Below, in pieces: positions 52,485 through 60,337 of a stretch of DNA of 64,000 nt (the first letter of the stretch is position 1; the number at the start of each line of letters is the position of its first letter). A program made the translations under genes and the position numbers. The DNA lies in NCBI RefSeq assembly GCF_000482465.1, contig NZ_AXVJ01000043.1, positions 62,001 to 126,000 of the forward strand, written 5' to 3'. The stretch is from Runella limosa DSM 17973. GTDB taxonomy: Bacteria > Bacteroidota > Bacteroidia > Cytophagales > Spirosomataceae. Under the pieces are notes generated by a model that was not told where the DNA came from, did no database searches, and saw nothing but the letters and a program-made list of their open reading frames with translations.

Positions 52485-52504
52485 AGACGAAATGGATTAA
52501 GCTG

Positions 52505-52512
52505 CAAAAGTA
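52505..52512 (-). promoter_or_regulatory. -7 box (TACTTTTG) of the choice-of-anchor I gene
   Basis: Exact TAnnTTTG match on the minus strand, 20 bp before the ATG, predicting a short leader of about 15 nt. Confidence 0.5.
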
Positions 52513-52664
52513 CTTTCGCGATATTACCCTTATTTCACGCAATTGTTAAGGCCAAATGAAGTTTTGAATCGATTTATGGGTGTTTTTTTACAATTCGTTT
52601 ATAACCAGAGGCAAAATGCTAGGTTTCGGTCTGACTGTCGTCTGACCTAGGTGTGGCAGTGGGT

Positions 52665-52770
52665 CGGGGTGTGTTACTCGCGATAGGTCGGGGTGTGAGC
52701 ACCCCGACACACCCGTGCAGAGGGATGCTCACATCCCGACGATCAAGTGCAGAGGGGTGCTCACACCCCG
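52665..52770. repeat. Cluster of TGAG/CTCA hairpins with changed stems
   Basis: Three perfect hairpins and one half-copy in the 308-nt gap 52485-52792: TCGGGGTG-TGAG-CACCCCGA (52688-52707), GGGATG-CTCA-CATCCC (52722-52737) and GGGGTG-CTCA-CACCCC (52754-52769), plus a 5' half near 52665. The variable fourth stem pair (G-C, A-T, or T-A elsewhere) is always compensated. The rest of the gap shows only the promoter at 52505. Confidence 0.85.
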
Positions 52771-52792
52771 ACGTGTATGCACAACCCAAAGG

Positions 52793-53899
52793 CTAGACCA
52801 GTGAAACTTTTTTGCCCCCCGCTGCGATAGATTTGTAAACGGCTTCAATCACTTTCATGTCTTTAAGCCCTTCTTCGCCCGTCATATTTGGATCAGGTTT
52901 TCCATTTAAAATACAATCAGCCAGGCCGTCCATTTGCCACGTTTGGTGCATTTTGGTGGTGTCCCAGCTCATTGCGCCTTGGTGGGTACGCCCTTTGATG
53001 GGACCATAGCCAAACGCTGGACTGAGTTCAACGTAGCCTTTTTCCCCGATAACATACAACCGTTCTAGGTTATTGAAGTTATAGGTTGTCACGCACGACG
53101 CAATCGCTCCACTTGGGAAGCCCATTTGCCAAGTGATGGTTTCGTCCACCTCCTTGAATTTAACAGGGTCGGTTTTGGTTTCTTCCGCCGATACCCAAAT
53201 CGGTTCTTCTCCCGTGGCATAACGCGCGCCGTTGATGCAGTAAATGCCCACGTCCATCATAGCTCCACCACCCGCTAAGGCTTTTTTGAGGCGCCACTGT
53301 TTTGGGTCACCAATTTTAAAACCGTCGTAGGTATTTACGTGTAGAATCTTGCCCAACTCTCCCGATTTTCGAAGGCGAATCAACTCACGGGTATAAGGCT
53401 CAAAATGCAAACGGTACCCAATATAAAGCTTGACATTAGCTTTTTTACAAGCCGCAATCATCTCTTCGGCTTCTTTGACCGTCACCGACATGGGTTTTTC
53501 ACAAATCACGTGCTTACCCATTTTGGCCGCCCGAATCACGTATTCGTGGTGCATAGAGTTGGGGAGCGTAATATACACCGCGTCGATGGCGGGGTTATCT
53601 TTGATTTGTTCAAAATTTTGGTAGCTGTAAAAATTGGCTTTGTCCAACCCAAACTTGGTACTCCAAGTATCAATTTTAGTAGGGGTTCCTGTGACACCTC
53701 CTATGAGTTTTGCCAATTTACAATCTTTCATGGCCGTAGCCACGCGGTCGGCGTAACTTCCCAATCCTACCAAAGCCACGCCAAGTTGCTTGCCATCGGC
53801 GGGTAACGCATGGGCTTGTTCAGGAAAAGTAGTAGTAGCCAATGATAACGTAAGGGCAGACCCGCCCACTTGGCGAAGAAAATCGCGACGAGAATTCAT
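52793..53899 (-). CDS. Gfo/Idh/MocA family oxidoreductase
   Basis: 368 residues. Tat-type signal at the start (NSRRDFLRQVGGSALTLSLA), so exported folded. Rossmann domain GVALVGLGSYADRVATAM (~residues 38-55), GKHVICEKPMSVT with the conserved EKP (~130), and a C-terminal alpha/beta domain with GGGAMMDVGIYCINGARY carrying the catalytic Asp/Tyr region. Members oxidise or reduce sugars with tightly bound NAD(P); Tat-exported ones often act on sugars in the periplasm. Substrate unknown. Confidence 0.9.
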   Translation of the reverse strand: MNSRRDFLRQVGGSALTLSLATTTFPEQAHALPADGKQLGVALVGLGSYADRVATAMKDCKLAKLIGGVTGTPTKIDTWSTKFGLDKANFYSYQNFEQIKDNPAIDAVYITLPNSMHHEYVIRAAKMGKHVICEKPMSVTVKEAEEMIAACKKANVKLYIGYRLHFEPYTRELIRLRKSGELGKILHVNTYDGFKIGDPKQWRLKKALAGGGAMMDVGIYCINGARYATGEEPIWVSAEETKTDPVKFKEVDETITWQMGFPSGAIASCVTTYNFNNLERLYVIGEKGYVELSPAFGYGPIKGRTHQGAMSWDTTKMHQTWQMDGLADCILNGKPDPNMTGEEGLKDMKVIEAVYKSIAAGGKKVSLV

Positions 53900-53992
53900 A
53901 AAAAAGAGCTGGATTAGTTTCCATTAAAAGCAGCTACATCGCTTTTTCTTTCGGGCTTGTCCAATAATTTTACGGTATCTTTAAAGTTTGCG

Positions 53993-54000
53993 TATTTTTG
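53993..54000 (+). promoter_or_regulatory. -7 box (TATTTTTG) of the M14 peptidase gene
   Basis: Exact TAnnTTTG match, predicting a leader of about 60 nt before the ATG at 54067. Confidence 0.5.
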
Positions 54001-54066
54001 GCCGTTCATTTTTAATTGTTGTCCCAAACCAAGCATTTGTTACAACTCATCTCAACTAAAACCTCC

Positions 54067-56595
54067 ATGAGAAAACCACTATTGTTTTTGACGGGCTTAC
54101 TTCTGAGCTTACAGGCTCTGGCCCAACTTCAATCTCCTACGCAATTCTTTGGTTTTGCACCAGGGGAACAAATGGTACCTACCCACCGTCTTTATCAGTA
54201 TGCTACGCACGTATCGCAGCAAGTACCTACCAAAGTAAAATTGATGTCGTACGGACAAACATTTGAGAAACGCCCACTGATGATGGTCGTAGTGAGTTCG
54301 GAAGAAAACATTAAAAATATTGACCAAATCCGTACCGATAACCTCAAAAGCATCGGTTTGATGGCGGGACAGCCAACCAGCAAAACGCGTCCTGCGATTG
54401 TGTGGATGAGCTACAACGTCCACGGAAACGAAGTAACCAATTCGGCGGCATTTCCCAAAGTATTGCACGAACTACTGGCAGGTGGAGCTGTAGCCGACAA
54501 GATTCTAAAAAATACCGTGGTTATCTTAGCTCCTTGCCTTAACCCCGACGGCCACGACCGCTACGTGAACTGGTACAACCAAAAAATAGGAGTAACAGCC
54601 AATGCCAACACATCAGCTTGGGAACACGGCGAGCCTTGGCCAGGAGGACGTTGGAATCACTACCTCTTTGACCCCAACCGCGACTGGGCGTGGCAGACCC
54701 AAGAGATTATGCAACAACTCGTGGCGACTTTTCAACAGTGGATGCCGCAAGTACACGGCGACTTCCACGAGATGGGGCCCAACAGTCCCTACTATTTTGC
54801 ACCATCAGCCAAGCCCTACCACGAAGACATCACACCATGGCAACGTGAAATGCAGGATGTGATTGGCACATACAACAAACGCTATTTTGACCGTAACAAC
54901 TGGCTTTATTATACGCGTGAACGTTTTGACTTGTTTTACCCAAGCTATGGTGATACTTGGCCTACTTACAACGGTGCGATTGCCATGACCTACGAGCAAG
55001 GTGGCGGCGGCATCGCTGGCTTGGCCTACGAACGCCCCGATGAAGGAGATACCCTTCGCCTGACCCACCGCGTGGCGCACGTATCGGCGGCGAGTATTGC
55101 CACCATGGAAGCCATCGCCGACCGTTCGGGGAAAGTAGTAGAAGAGTTTGTGAAATTCTACGACCGCAACCAAAATAGTCCCATTGGCCTTTATAAATCG
55201 TACGTTGTAAAAACAGCAGGCGACGAAGGCCGCGTAAAAGCGTTGAAAACATTGTTGGATAAAAACCAAATCCGCTACGGATACGCCAACGACAGCCGTG
55301 CGTTGACGGGCTACAACTATTTGACGCAGAAAGACGAGGCTTTTAAAACTGAAGCGGGCGACTTGGTCATCAGTGCTTACCAACCCAAGTCAAACCTGTT
55401 GAAGATTTTGTTTGAAATCAAACCAATGCTTGAAGACTCGGTAACTTACGATATTACATCTTGGTGCGTGCCGTTGGCGTACGGTGCCAAAACGTACGGC
55501 GTAAAAGAGCGACTCACTCCTAACCCACAAGCACCCGCCAGCAGCCCACAACCTGCGATTAGCGGAAAGCCTTACGCTTATATTGTATCGTGGAAATCGG
55601 CGGAAGATGCCAAGTTTTTGGCCGCCATTTCAAAACAAAAAGTACGGGTTCGGGCAGCTGAAAAGACGTTTGACATGGGCGGCAAAACCTACGCCGCAGG
55701 TACGCTCATTATTACCAGAGCTGGCAACGAAGGGTTAGGCGATTCGTTCGATAAAATTGTGCAGGCCGAAGCCACTAAATTTGGCGTAGCACTCAGTGCC
55801 ACAGAAAGCGGTGCCGCTTCTAAAGGCTCTGACTTTGGCTCTGACTATGTCTATAACCTCAAAACAACGCCACGGGTTGGGCTTCTAGCAGGTGAAGGAA
55901 CGACCGCTACCAACGTAGGCGAAATCTGGCATTTCTTCGACCAAGAACTCAGCTACCCGCTGACGCTCATCGACCCAAACAGCCGTTTTGGCGCAGGTAT
56001 TCCATTTGCAAAATTGGACGTATTGATTGTCCCATCAGGCTTTGGTTCACTTATTCGTGAAAGTCAATTCCCTGCCTTGCGCGAATGGCTCCGCAACGGT
56101 GGTCGTTTGATTTTGTTGGAAAATGCTACTAGCCTCTTGGCCGACAAAGAAGGCTTTGGCTTGAAAAACAAAAAAGACGATAGCAAGAAGTCAGACAAAA
56201 AGAATGATGACGATAACCTGAAAGCGTTTGCCAACCGTGAGCGTGAGTCGGTGTCAGACGAATCGCCAGGAAGCATCTATAAAATCAAATTGGACAATTC
56301 GCACCCATTGGCATTTGGATTCCCTGACCACTATTTTGCCCTTGTCAACAACGTGTACAACTACGATTTCTTGAAAAACGGCTGGAACGTTGGCTACTTA
56401 AAAAGCGAAAAAGATGGCTATGTAGCTGGTTTTACGGGTAAAAACGTCAAAGAAAAACTTCCTAACTCACTTTTCCTTGGTGTAGAAGAAGTAGGTCGTG
56501 GCAAAATCGTTTACATCGCCAACAACCCACTTTTCCGTGGTTTTTGGTACAATGGTAAATTGTTGTTCTCCAACGCGGTGTTTATGTTGCCGTAG
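54067..56595 (+). CDS. Secreted M14 family zinc carboxypeptidase
   Basis: 842 residues from ATG 54067, where a signal peptide begins (KPLLFLTGLLLSLQALAQ). M14 zinc site: His and Glu in YNVHGNEVTNS (~residue 120) and His in VHGDFHEMGPNSPYY (~235), with substrate-binding NPDGHDRYVNWYN and DPNRDWAWQT. The C-terminal half contains a glutamine-amidotransferase-like/Rossmann segment (VLIVPSGFGS, LREWLRNGGRLILLENAT) and a Lys/Asp-rich insert (residues ~703-720). This architecture is common in Bacteroidota; it probably trims peptides outside the cell. Confidence 0.9.
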   Translation: MRKPLLFLTGLLLSLQALAQLQSPTQFFGFAPGEQMVPTHRLYQYATHVSQQVPTKVKLMSYGQTFEKRPLMMVVVSSEENIKNIDQIRTDNLKSIGLMAGQPTSKTRPAIVWMSYNVHGNEVTNSAAFPKVLHELLAGGAVADKILKNTVVILAPCLNPDGHDRYVNWYNQKIGVTANANTSAWEHGEPWPGGRWNHYLFDPNRDWAWQTQEIMQQLVATFQQWMPQVHGDFHEMGPNSPYYFAPSAKPYHEDITPWQREMQDVIGTYNKRYFDRNNWLYYTRERFDLFYPSYGDTWPTYNGAIAMTYEQGGGGIAGLAYERPDEGDTLRLTHRVAHVSAASIATMEAIADRSGKVVEEFVKFYDRNQNSPIGLYKSYVVKTAGDEGRVKALKTLLDKNQIRYGYANDSRALTGYNYLTQKDEAFKTEAGDLVISAYQPKSNLLKILFEIKPMLEDSVTYDITSWCVPLAYGAKTYGVKERLTPNPQAPASSPQPAISGKPYAYIVSWKSAEDAKFLAAISKQKVRVRAAEKTFDMGGKTYAAGTLIITRAGNEGLGDSFDKIVQAEATKFGVALSATESGAASKGSDFGSDYVYNLKTTPRVGLLAGEGTTATNVGEIWHFFDQELSYPLTLIDPNSRFGAGIPFAKLDVLIVPSGFGSLIRESQFPALREWLRNGGRLILLENATSLLADKEGFGLKNKKDDSKKSDKKNDDDNLKAFANRERESVSDESPGSIYKIKLDNSHPLAFGFPDHYFALVNNVYNYDFLKNGWNVGYLKSEKDGYVAGFTGKNVKEKLPNSLFLGVEEVGRGKIVYIANNPLFRGFWYNGKLLFSNAVFMLP

Positions 56596-56620
56596 TGGTT
56601 TCATACTTGAAAACAATCAA

Positions 56621-56658
56621 AAAAGCGGCTGCTCTCATAAGGGCAGCCGCTTTTCGTT
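56621..56658. terminator. Bidirectional terminator between M14 peptidase and dapA
   Basis: 12-bp perfect stem AAAAGCGGCTGC/GCAGCCGCTTTT (56621-56632 with 56643-56654), 10-nt loop, flanked by A- and T-rich runs, in a convergent gap. Confidence 0.85.
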
Positions 56659-56678
56659 TATTAAGAGGTCGTTGTTGA

Positions 56679-57563
56679 CTACAACAACCCTTCGCGAGTC
56701 ATAATGGTCGTGAGCTGTACGCCTAGGTCATCAGAGGCTTTCACCAATGGTAAGCGGACTTCGCTGCTGCAAATGCCTTTGATTTCGAGGCATTTTTTAA
56801 TACCAACAGGGTTTGATTCTGCATATAACGGCCCGTCCATATCCAAGAAACGATACTGAATGGCGGCGGCTTCGTCGGGACGATTTTCGAGGGCGTGCCA
56901 CGTCATTTCAGTAAATTCTTTCGGGAAAGCGTTGGCAATCACCGAAATAACTCCTTTCCAGCCAATACTAATCATGGGTGAAACGTGGTTATCATCCCCC
57001 GAAATCAACAAAAAGTCGCTTGGGCACAGTTTTGCCAACTCCATGTATTGATCAAAATTGGCGCACGCGTCTTTGATACCAATGATGTTGGGGTGTTTGG
57101 CGAGTTCTACAATGGTTTCGATTTTCATGTTTACCACCGTACGCCCAGGTACGTTATACAACAACACAGGCACAGGACTCGCGTCGGCAATGGCCGTAAA
57201 GTGGGCAATTAAACCACGCTGTGAAGGCTTGTTGTAATAAGGACATACCGACAAAATAACATCTACGCCCGAAAGGTCGGTTTGTTTCAACGTTTCCAAC
57301 ACAGCACGGGTGTTGTTACCACCTAAACCATATACAATTGGGAGCTTTTTGGAATTATTATCTTGAACAAACTTCAACAAATCGAGCTTCTCCTGAGCAG
57401 TAGTGGTAGAGGTTTCGCCCGTTGTACCTTGAACAACAAGGTAATTTACACCGCCATCGCTTACAAAATCAATGAGTTTTTTGAGCGCCGTGTAATCAAT
57501 ATCGTGGTTGGTGTCGAAGGGGGTAACTAAAGCCACGCCCACTCCTAAAAATCGGGTATCCAT
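56679..57563 (-). CDS. dapA: 4-hydroxy-tetrahydrodipicolinate synthase
   Basis: 294 residues from ATG 57563 (MDTRFLGVGVALVTPF); the 23 codons upstream to 57632 are not part of the family. TIM barrel with GTTGETSTTT (~residues 46-55), catalytic Tyr in LLYNVPGRT (~135) and Schiff-base Lys in IIGIKDACANFD (~163). It condenses pyruvate with aspartate semialdehyde in lysine and diaminopimelate synthesis. The length and motifs fit true DapA, though aldolases of the same family cannot be excluded fully. Confidence 0.92.
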   Translation of the reverse strand: MDTRFLGVGVALVTPFDTNHDIDYTALKKLIDFVSDGGVNYLVVQGTTGETSTTTAQEKLDLLKFVQDNNSKKLPIVYGLGGNNTRAVLETLKQTDLSGVDVILSVCPYYNKPSQRGLIAHFTAIADASPVPVLLYNVPGRTVVNMKIETIVELAKHPNIIGIKDACANFDQYMELAKLCPSDFLLISGDDNHVSPMISIGWKGVISVIANAFPKEFTEMTWHALENRPDEAAAIQYRFLDMDGPLYAESNPVGIKKCLEIKGICSSEVRLPLVKASDDLGVQLTTIMTREGLL

Positions 57564-57647
57564 TTGATTTGTGGTACGGACAACTTGCCCGTCAATATAT
57601 ACTGGTAGATGATTGGTAGATTGAGGCCACAAAGGTATTAAAATTTG

Positions 57648-58874
57648 TCAATCTATTGCTTCTAAAATGATATTACACGCTTCCCTAATTTGGTCATCTG
57701 TAATCACAAGCGGTGGTGCAATTCGCATGGAGTTATCGCAAAACAAAAACCAATCGGTGATCACGCCTGTGCCCTGTTTTGCCCGCAATATCGCGCGGTC
57801 GATGATGGGTTTTAGCACTTCAAACGACTCAAATTCGACCGCCAACAGCAGCCCTTTCCCTCGAATTTCTTTGATGGAAGGATGCTGTAACAACTCACGG
57901 ATAAGCTGCCCTTTCGCGACGGCGCTTTCAGCAAGCCCTTCTGACTGAATCACTTCTAGCGTAGCCAACGAAGAAGCACAACTCACAGGATGTCCACCAA
58001 AGGTAGTGATATGTCCTAAAATGGGATTGTTTTTAAAAACAGCCATGATACTTTTGGACGAAATAAACGCCCCAATGGGCATTCCCCCCCCCATGCCTTT
58101 GGCACACAATAAAATATCGGGTACGACCCCAAATTGCTCAAACGCCCAGAAGGTTCCCGTTCGTCCAAACCCCGTCTGAATTTCATCATAGACCAACAAA
58201 GTACCCGTTTCCGTACAGCGCGCGCGCAAGGCTTGGTGGTACGCAACGTCGGGAACACGCACACCCGCTTCGCCCGAAATCACTTCGATGATGATAGCCG
58301 CCGTTCGGGTAGTAATTAGGGAAAGGTCTTCCAACACGCCAAAGCGAATGTGGCGAACATCGGGAAGCAAGGGGCGGAAATTTCGTTTAAAAAACTCGGC
58401 TCCTGCCAAGCTCAACGCACCTTGGGTACTGCCGTGGTAGGCATTGAAACAAGAAATGATTTCGCTGCGTCCCGTAAATCGCTTGGCGAGTTTCATGGCT
58501 CCCTCGACTGCTTCCGCGCCTGAGTTGGTGAAATAAACGTTGTCTAATTCTCCTAGACCTATAAGGTTTTCGGAAACCTTATAGGTCTCACAGCTCTTTA
58601 CCAACGCCTCAGCCAGTTTCACTTGGGGCGTTTCGATGTACTCCCCGTACACCATCAAGTGCATGTATTTATCTAACTGCTGATGAATGGCTTTCAGCAC
58701 GTGAGGATGTCGGTGGCCTGCGTTGCTAACCCCAATCCCCGAAATCATATCAACGTATTTTTCGCCGTTGGCACCGTAAAGATAAATGCCCTCCGCGCGG
58801 TCGATGTCGAGTGCAAGCGGGAAATCAGAGGTTTGGGCGAGGTAATTATAAAAAAGCTCGTGACGATTCGTCAT
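57648..58874 (-). CDS. Class III aminotransferase (ArgD/acetylornithine type) with palindrome insertion
   Basis: 408 residues from ATG 58874. PLP fold type I: DMISGIGVSNAGHRHPHVLKA, NSGAEAVEGAMKLAKR, YHGSTQGALSLAG, LVYDEIQTGFGRTG (Asp contacting PLP) and the Schiff-base Lys in LLCAKGMGGGMPIG. It uses an amino-group donor and 2-oxoglutarate or an aldehyde. Residues encoded by 58555-58588 (ETYKVSENLIGL) come from a perfect palindrome inserted in frame just before VYFTNSG; the family otherwise has a short loop there. It lies 84 nt upstream of dapA. Confidence 0.88.
   Translation of the reverse strand: MTNRHELFYNYLAQTSDFPLALDIDRAEGIYLYGANGEKYVDMISGIGVSNAGHRHPHVLKAIHQQLDKYMHLMVYGEYIETPQVKLAEALVKSCETYKVSENLIGLGELDNVYFTNSGAEAVEGAMKLAKRFTGRSEIISCFNAYHGSTQGALSLAGAEFFKRNFRPLLPDVRHIRFGVLEDLSLITTRTAAIIIEVISGEAGVRVPDVAYHQALRARCTETGTLLVYDEIQTGFGRTGTFWAFEQFGVVPDILLCAKGMGGGMPIGAFISSKSIMAVFKNNPILGHITTFGGHPVSCASSLATLEVIQSEGLAESAVAKGQLIRELLQHPSIKEIRGKGLLLAVEFESFEVLKPIIDRAILRAKQGTGVITDWFLFCDNSMRIAPPLVITDDQIREACNIILEAID
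58555..58588. repeat. Palindromic repeat inside the aminotransferase gene
   Basis: Perfect 15-bp inverted repeat (58555-58569 with 58574-58588) around a TCGG loop. The core CTATAAGGTTT/AAACCTTATAG equals that of the terminator at 21346-21378. It is read through in frame as 12 residues. Confidence 0.85.
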
Positions 58875-58993
58875 ACTATTCAAAACAATGGTATCAAAAA
58901 GCGATTTACGAATAAAATAAACACGTCGCACAAATTAATATGCGACGTGTCTGAACTACTCTTCAAATTGTTGATAAAGAAACTCCCAAGTGA

Positions 58994-60310
58994 TTAATAG
59001 CCTGGGTTTTGTACTAATTTTTTGTTGGTATCAATCTCACGTTGTGGAATTGGACAAACCAAGTTGTTGGCGCTGAAAGCTGTTGTTCCTACCGTTCCTT
59101 TGGTACGCTTGATGTCGTGGATTTGTTGACCTTCAAACGCTAATTCCAATTTACGCTCTTTCAAAACAGCCGCAATCGTCAACGATGTAAGCGGTGCTAA
59201 ACCAGCCCGTTCGCGAATCAAGTTGATGTCGGCCAAAGGCGCAGCTCCTACCGTTGTTCCTAAGCGGAAATTTGCTTCGGCGCGCGTAAGGTACATTTCG
59301 GCCAAGCGAAGCACTGGAACGTCACCAAAACGGTCGTTAAATTTGCTAGTGAATGTACGTGAGCCTGCGTTGCTAGTATTAAAAAACTTACCACGCACGT
59401 CACTTGCTTCGTAGAGCGCCAAGTGTTTTGTTTGAACACGAATGTCACCACGCCCTTGGTTCAAGGCAGAAGCATAATAAGTATTCATGTCGTTGGCACC
59501 ATCTTGGTCAGTTACTACAATGCTGAAGATGCTTTCGTTGTTATCATCAACAAAGGCATTGGCAAAATCAGGTTCAAGTTCAAATTGCCCCGATGTAATC
59601 ACGCGGTTGGCCGCATCACGCGCTGAAGCATAGTTTCCTTGCATCAAATACACGCGCGACAAAAGGGCAATGGCAGGCGGGTATTTGGCCAATTGCTCCG
59701 CCTTTGTGAGGTCATCAATGATTTGCGCATACACTTCTGCTACGCTATTGCGTGCTTTGTAATCTTCGTCAGTGACCGAACGAGTAGGATTCAACACCAA
59801 CGGTACGCCTAAATTGGCCGCATTATCACCGTCACCCCACGCTTTGGCATACAATCGTACGAGTTCAAAATAAACAGCTGCGCGAATAAAACGAGCTTGC
59901 GCTTCAACGGGGCCTCGGTTAGCAGTGCTTACTTTATCGAGCGCGCTCAAGACGTTATTGGCACGGTTAATCGCCGAGTATGAGTTGTTCCAAGTGAGCG
60001 TAGTTTGGGAGTTACCAGGCGTCATGGTTTTGCGCCATATTTCGTCCAGCGTCGTAAATGTTCCTCCAAATACCACTTCACGGTCATCCCCAAGAAGGTC
60101 ACCTGCATATTGGAAAGCACCCCCATATACATTGATGCTACTCATACCGTCATAAGCCCCTACGAGGGTTACGGTTACGTCTTGTTCGGTTGCCAACGCT
60201 GTCGATTCGTCGATACTTTGAGTTGGCTCTACATCGAGTCGGTTGGCACAGGCAGCGCTCAAGAGCATTACTGAGCCTGCAAGTACAAGAGATTTAATGG
60301 ATGTATTCAT
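58994..60310 (-). CDS. SusD/RagB family nutrient-binding lipoprotein
   Basis: 438 residues from ATG 60310. Lipoprotein signal (VMLLSAACAN, Cys21), then the helical TPR-like SusD fold: SINRANNVLSALDKV, EAQARFIRAAVYFELVRLYAKAWGD, and the C-terminal LRLAEMYLTRAEANFRLG and LAFEGQQIHDIKRTKGTVG. SusD caps the SusC barrel and captures the ligand at the surface. It follows susC by 27 nt. The substrate cannot be told: no glycoside hydrolase is adjacent in the window. Confidence 0.94.
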   Translation of the reverse strand: MNTSIKSLVLAGSVMLLSAACANRLDVEPTQSIDESTALATEQDVTVTLVGAYDGMSSINVYGGAFQYAGDLLGDDREVVFGGTFTTLDEIWRKTMTPGNSQTTLTWNNSYSAINRANNVLSALDKVSTANRGPVEAQARFIRAAVYFELVRLYAKAWGDGDNAANLGVPLVLNPTRSVTDEDYKARNSVAEVYAQIIDDLTKAEQLAKYPPAIALLSRVYLMQGNYASARDAANRVITSGQFELEPDFANAFVDDNNESIFSIVVTDQDGANDMNTYYASALNQGRGDIRVQTKHLALYEASDVRGKFFNTSNAGSRTFTSKFNDRFGDVPVLRLAEMYLTRAEANFRLGTTVGAAPLADINLIRERAGLAPLTSLTIAAVLKERKLELAFEGQQIHDIKRTKGTVGTTAFSANNLVCPIPQREIDTNKKLVQNPGY

Positions 60311-60337
60311 TGTGTGAAAAATCAAAGTGTTGAAAAA

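Noticed and set aside
54805-55383. 192-codon frame opposite the M14 peptidase
   Set aside because: Antisense shadow; the plus-strand frame carries the zinc site and family motifs.
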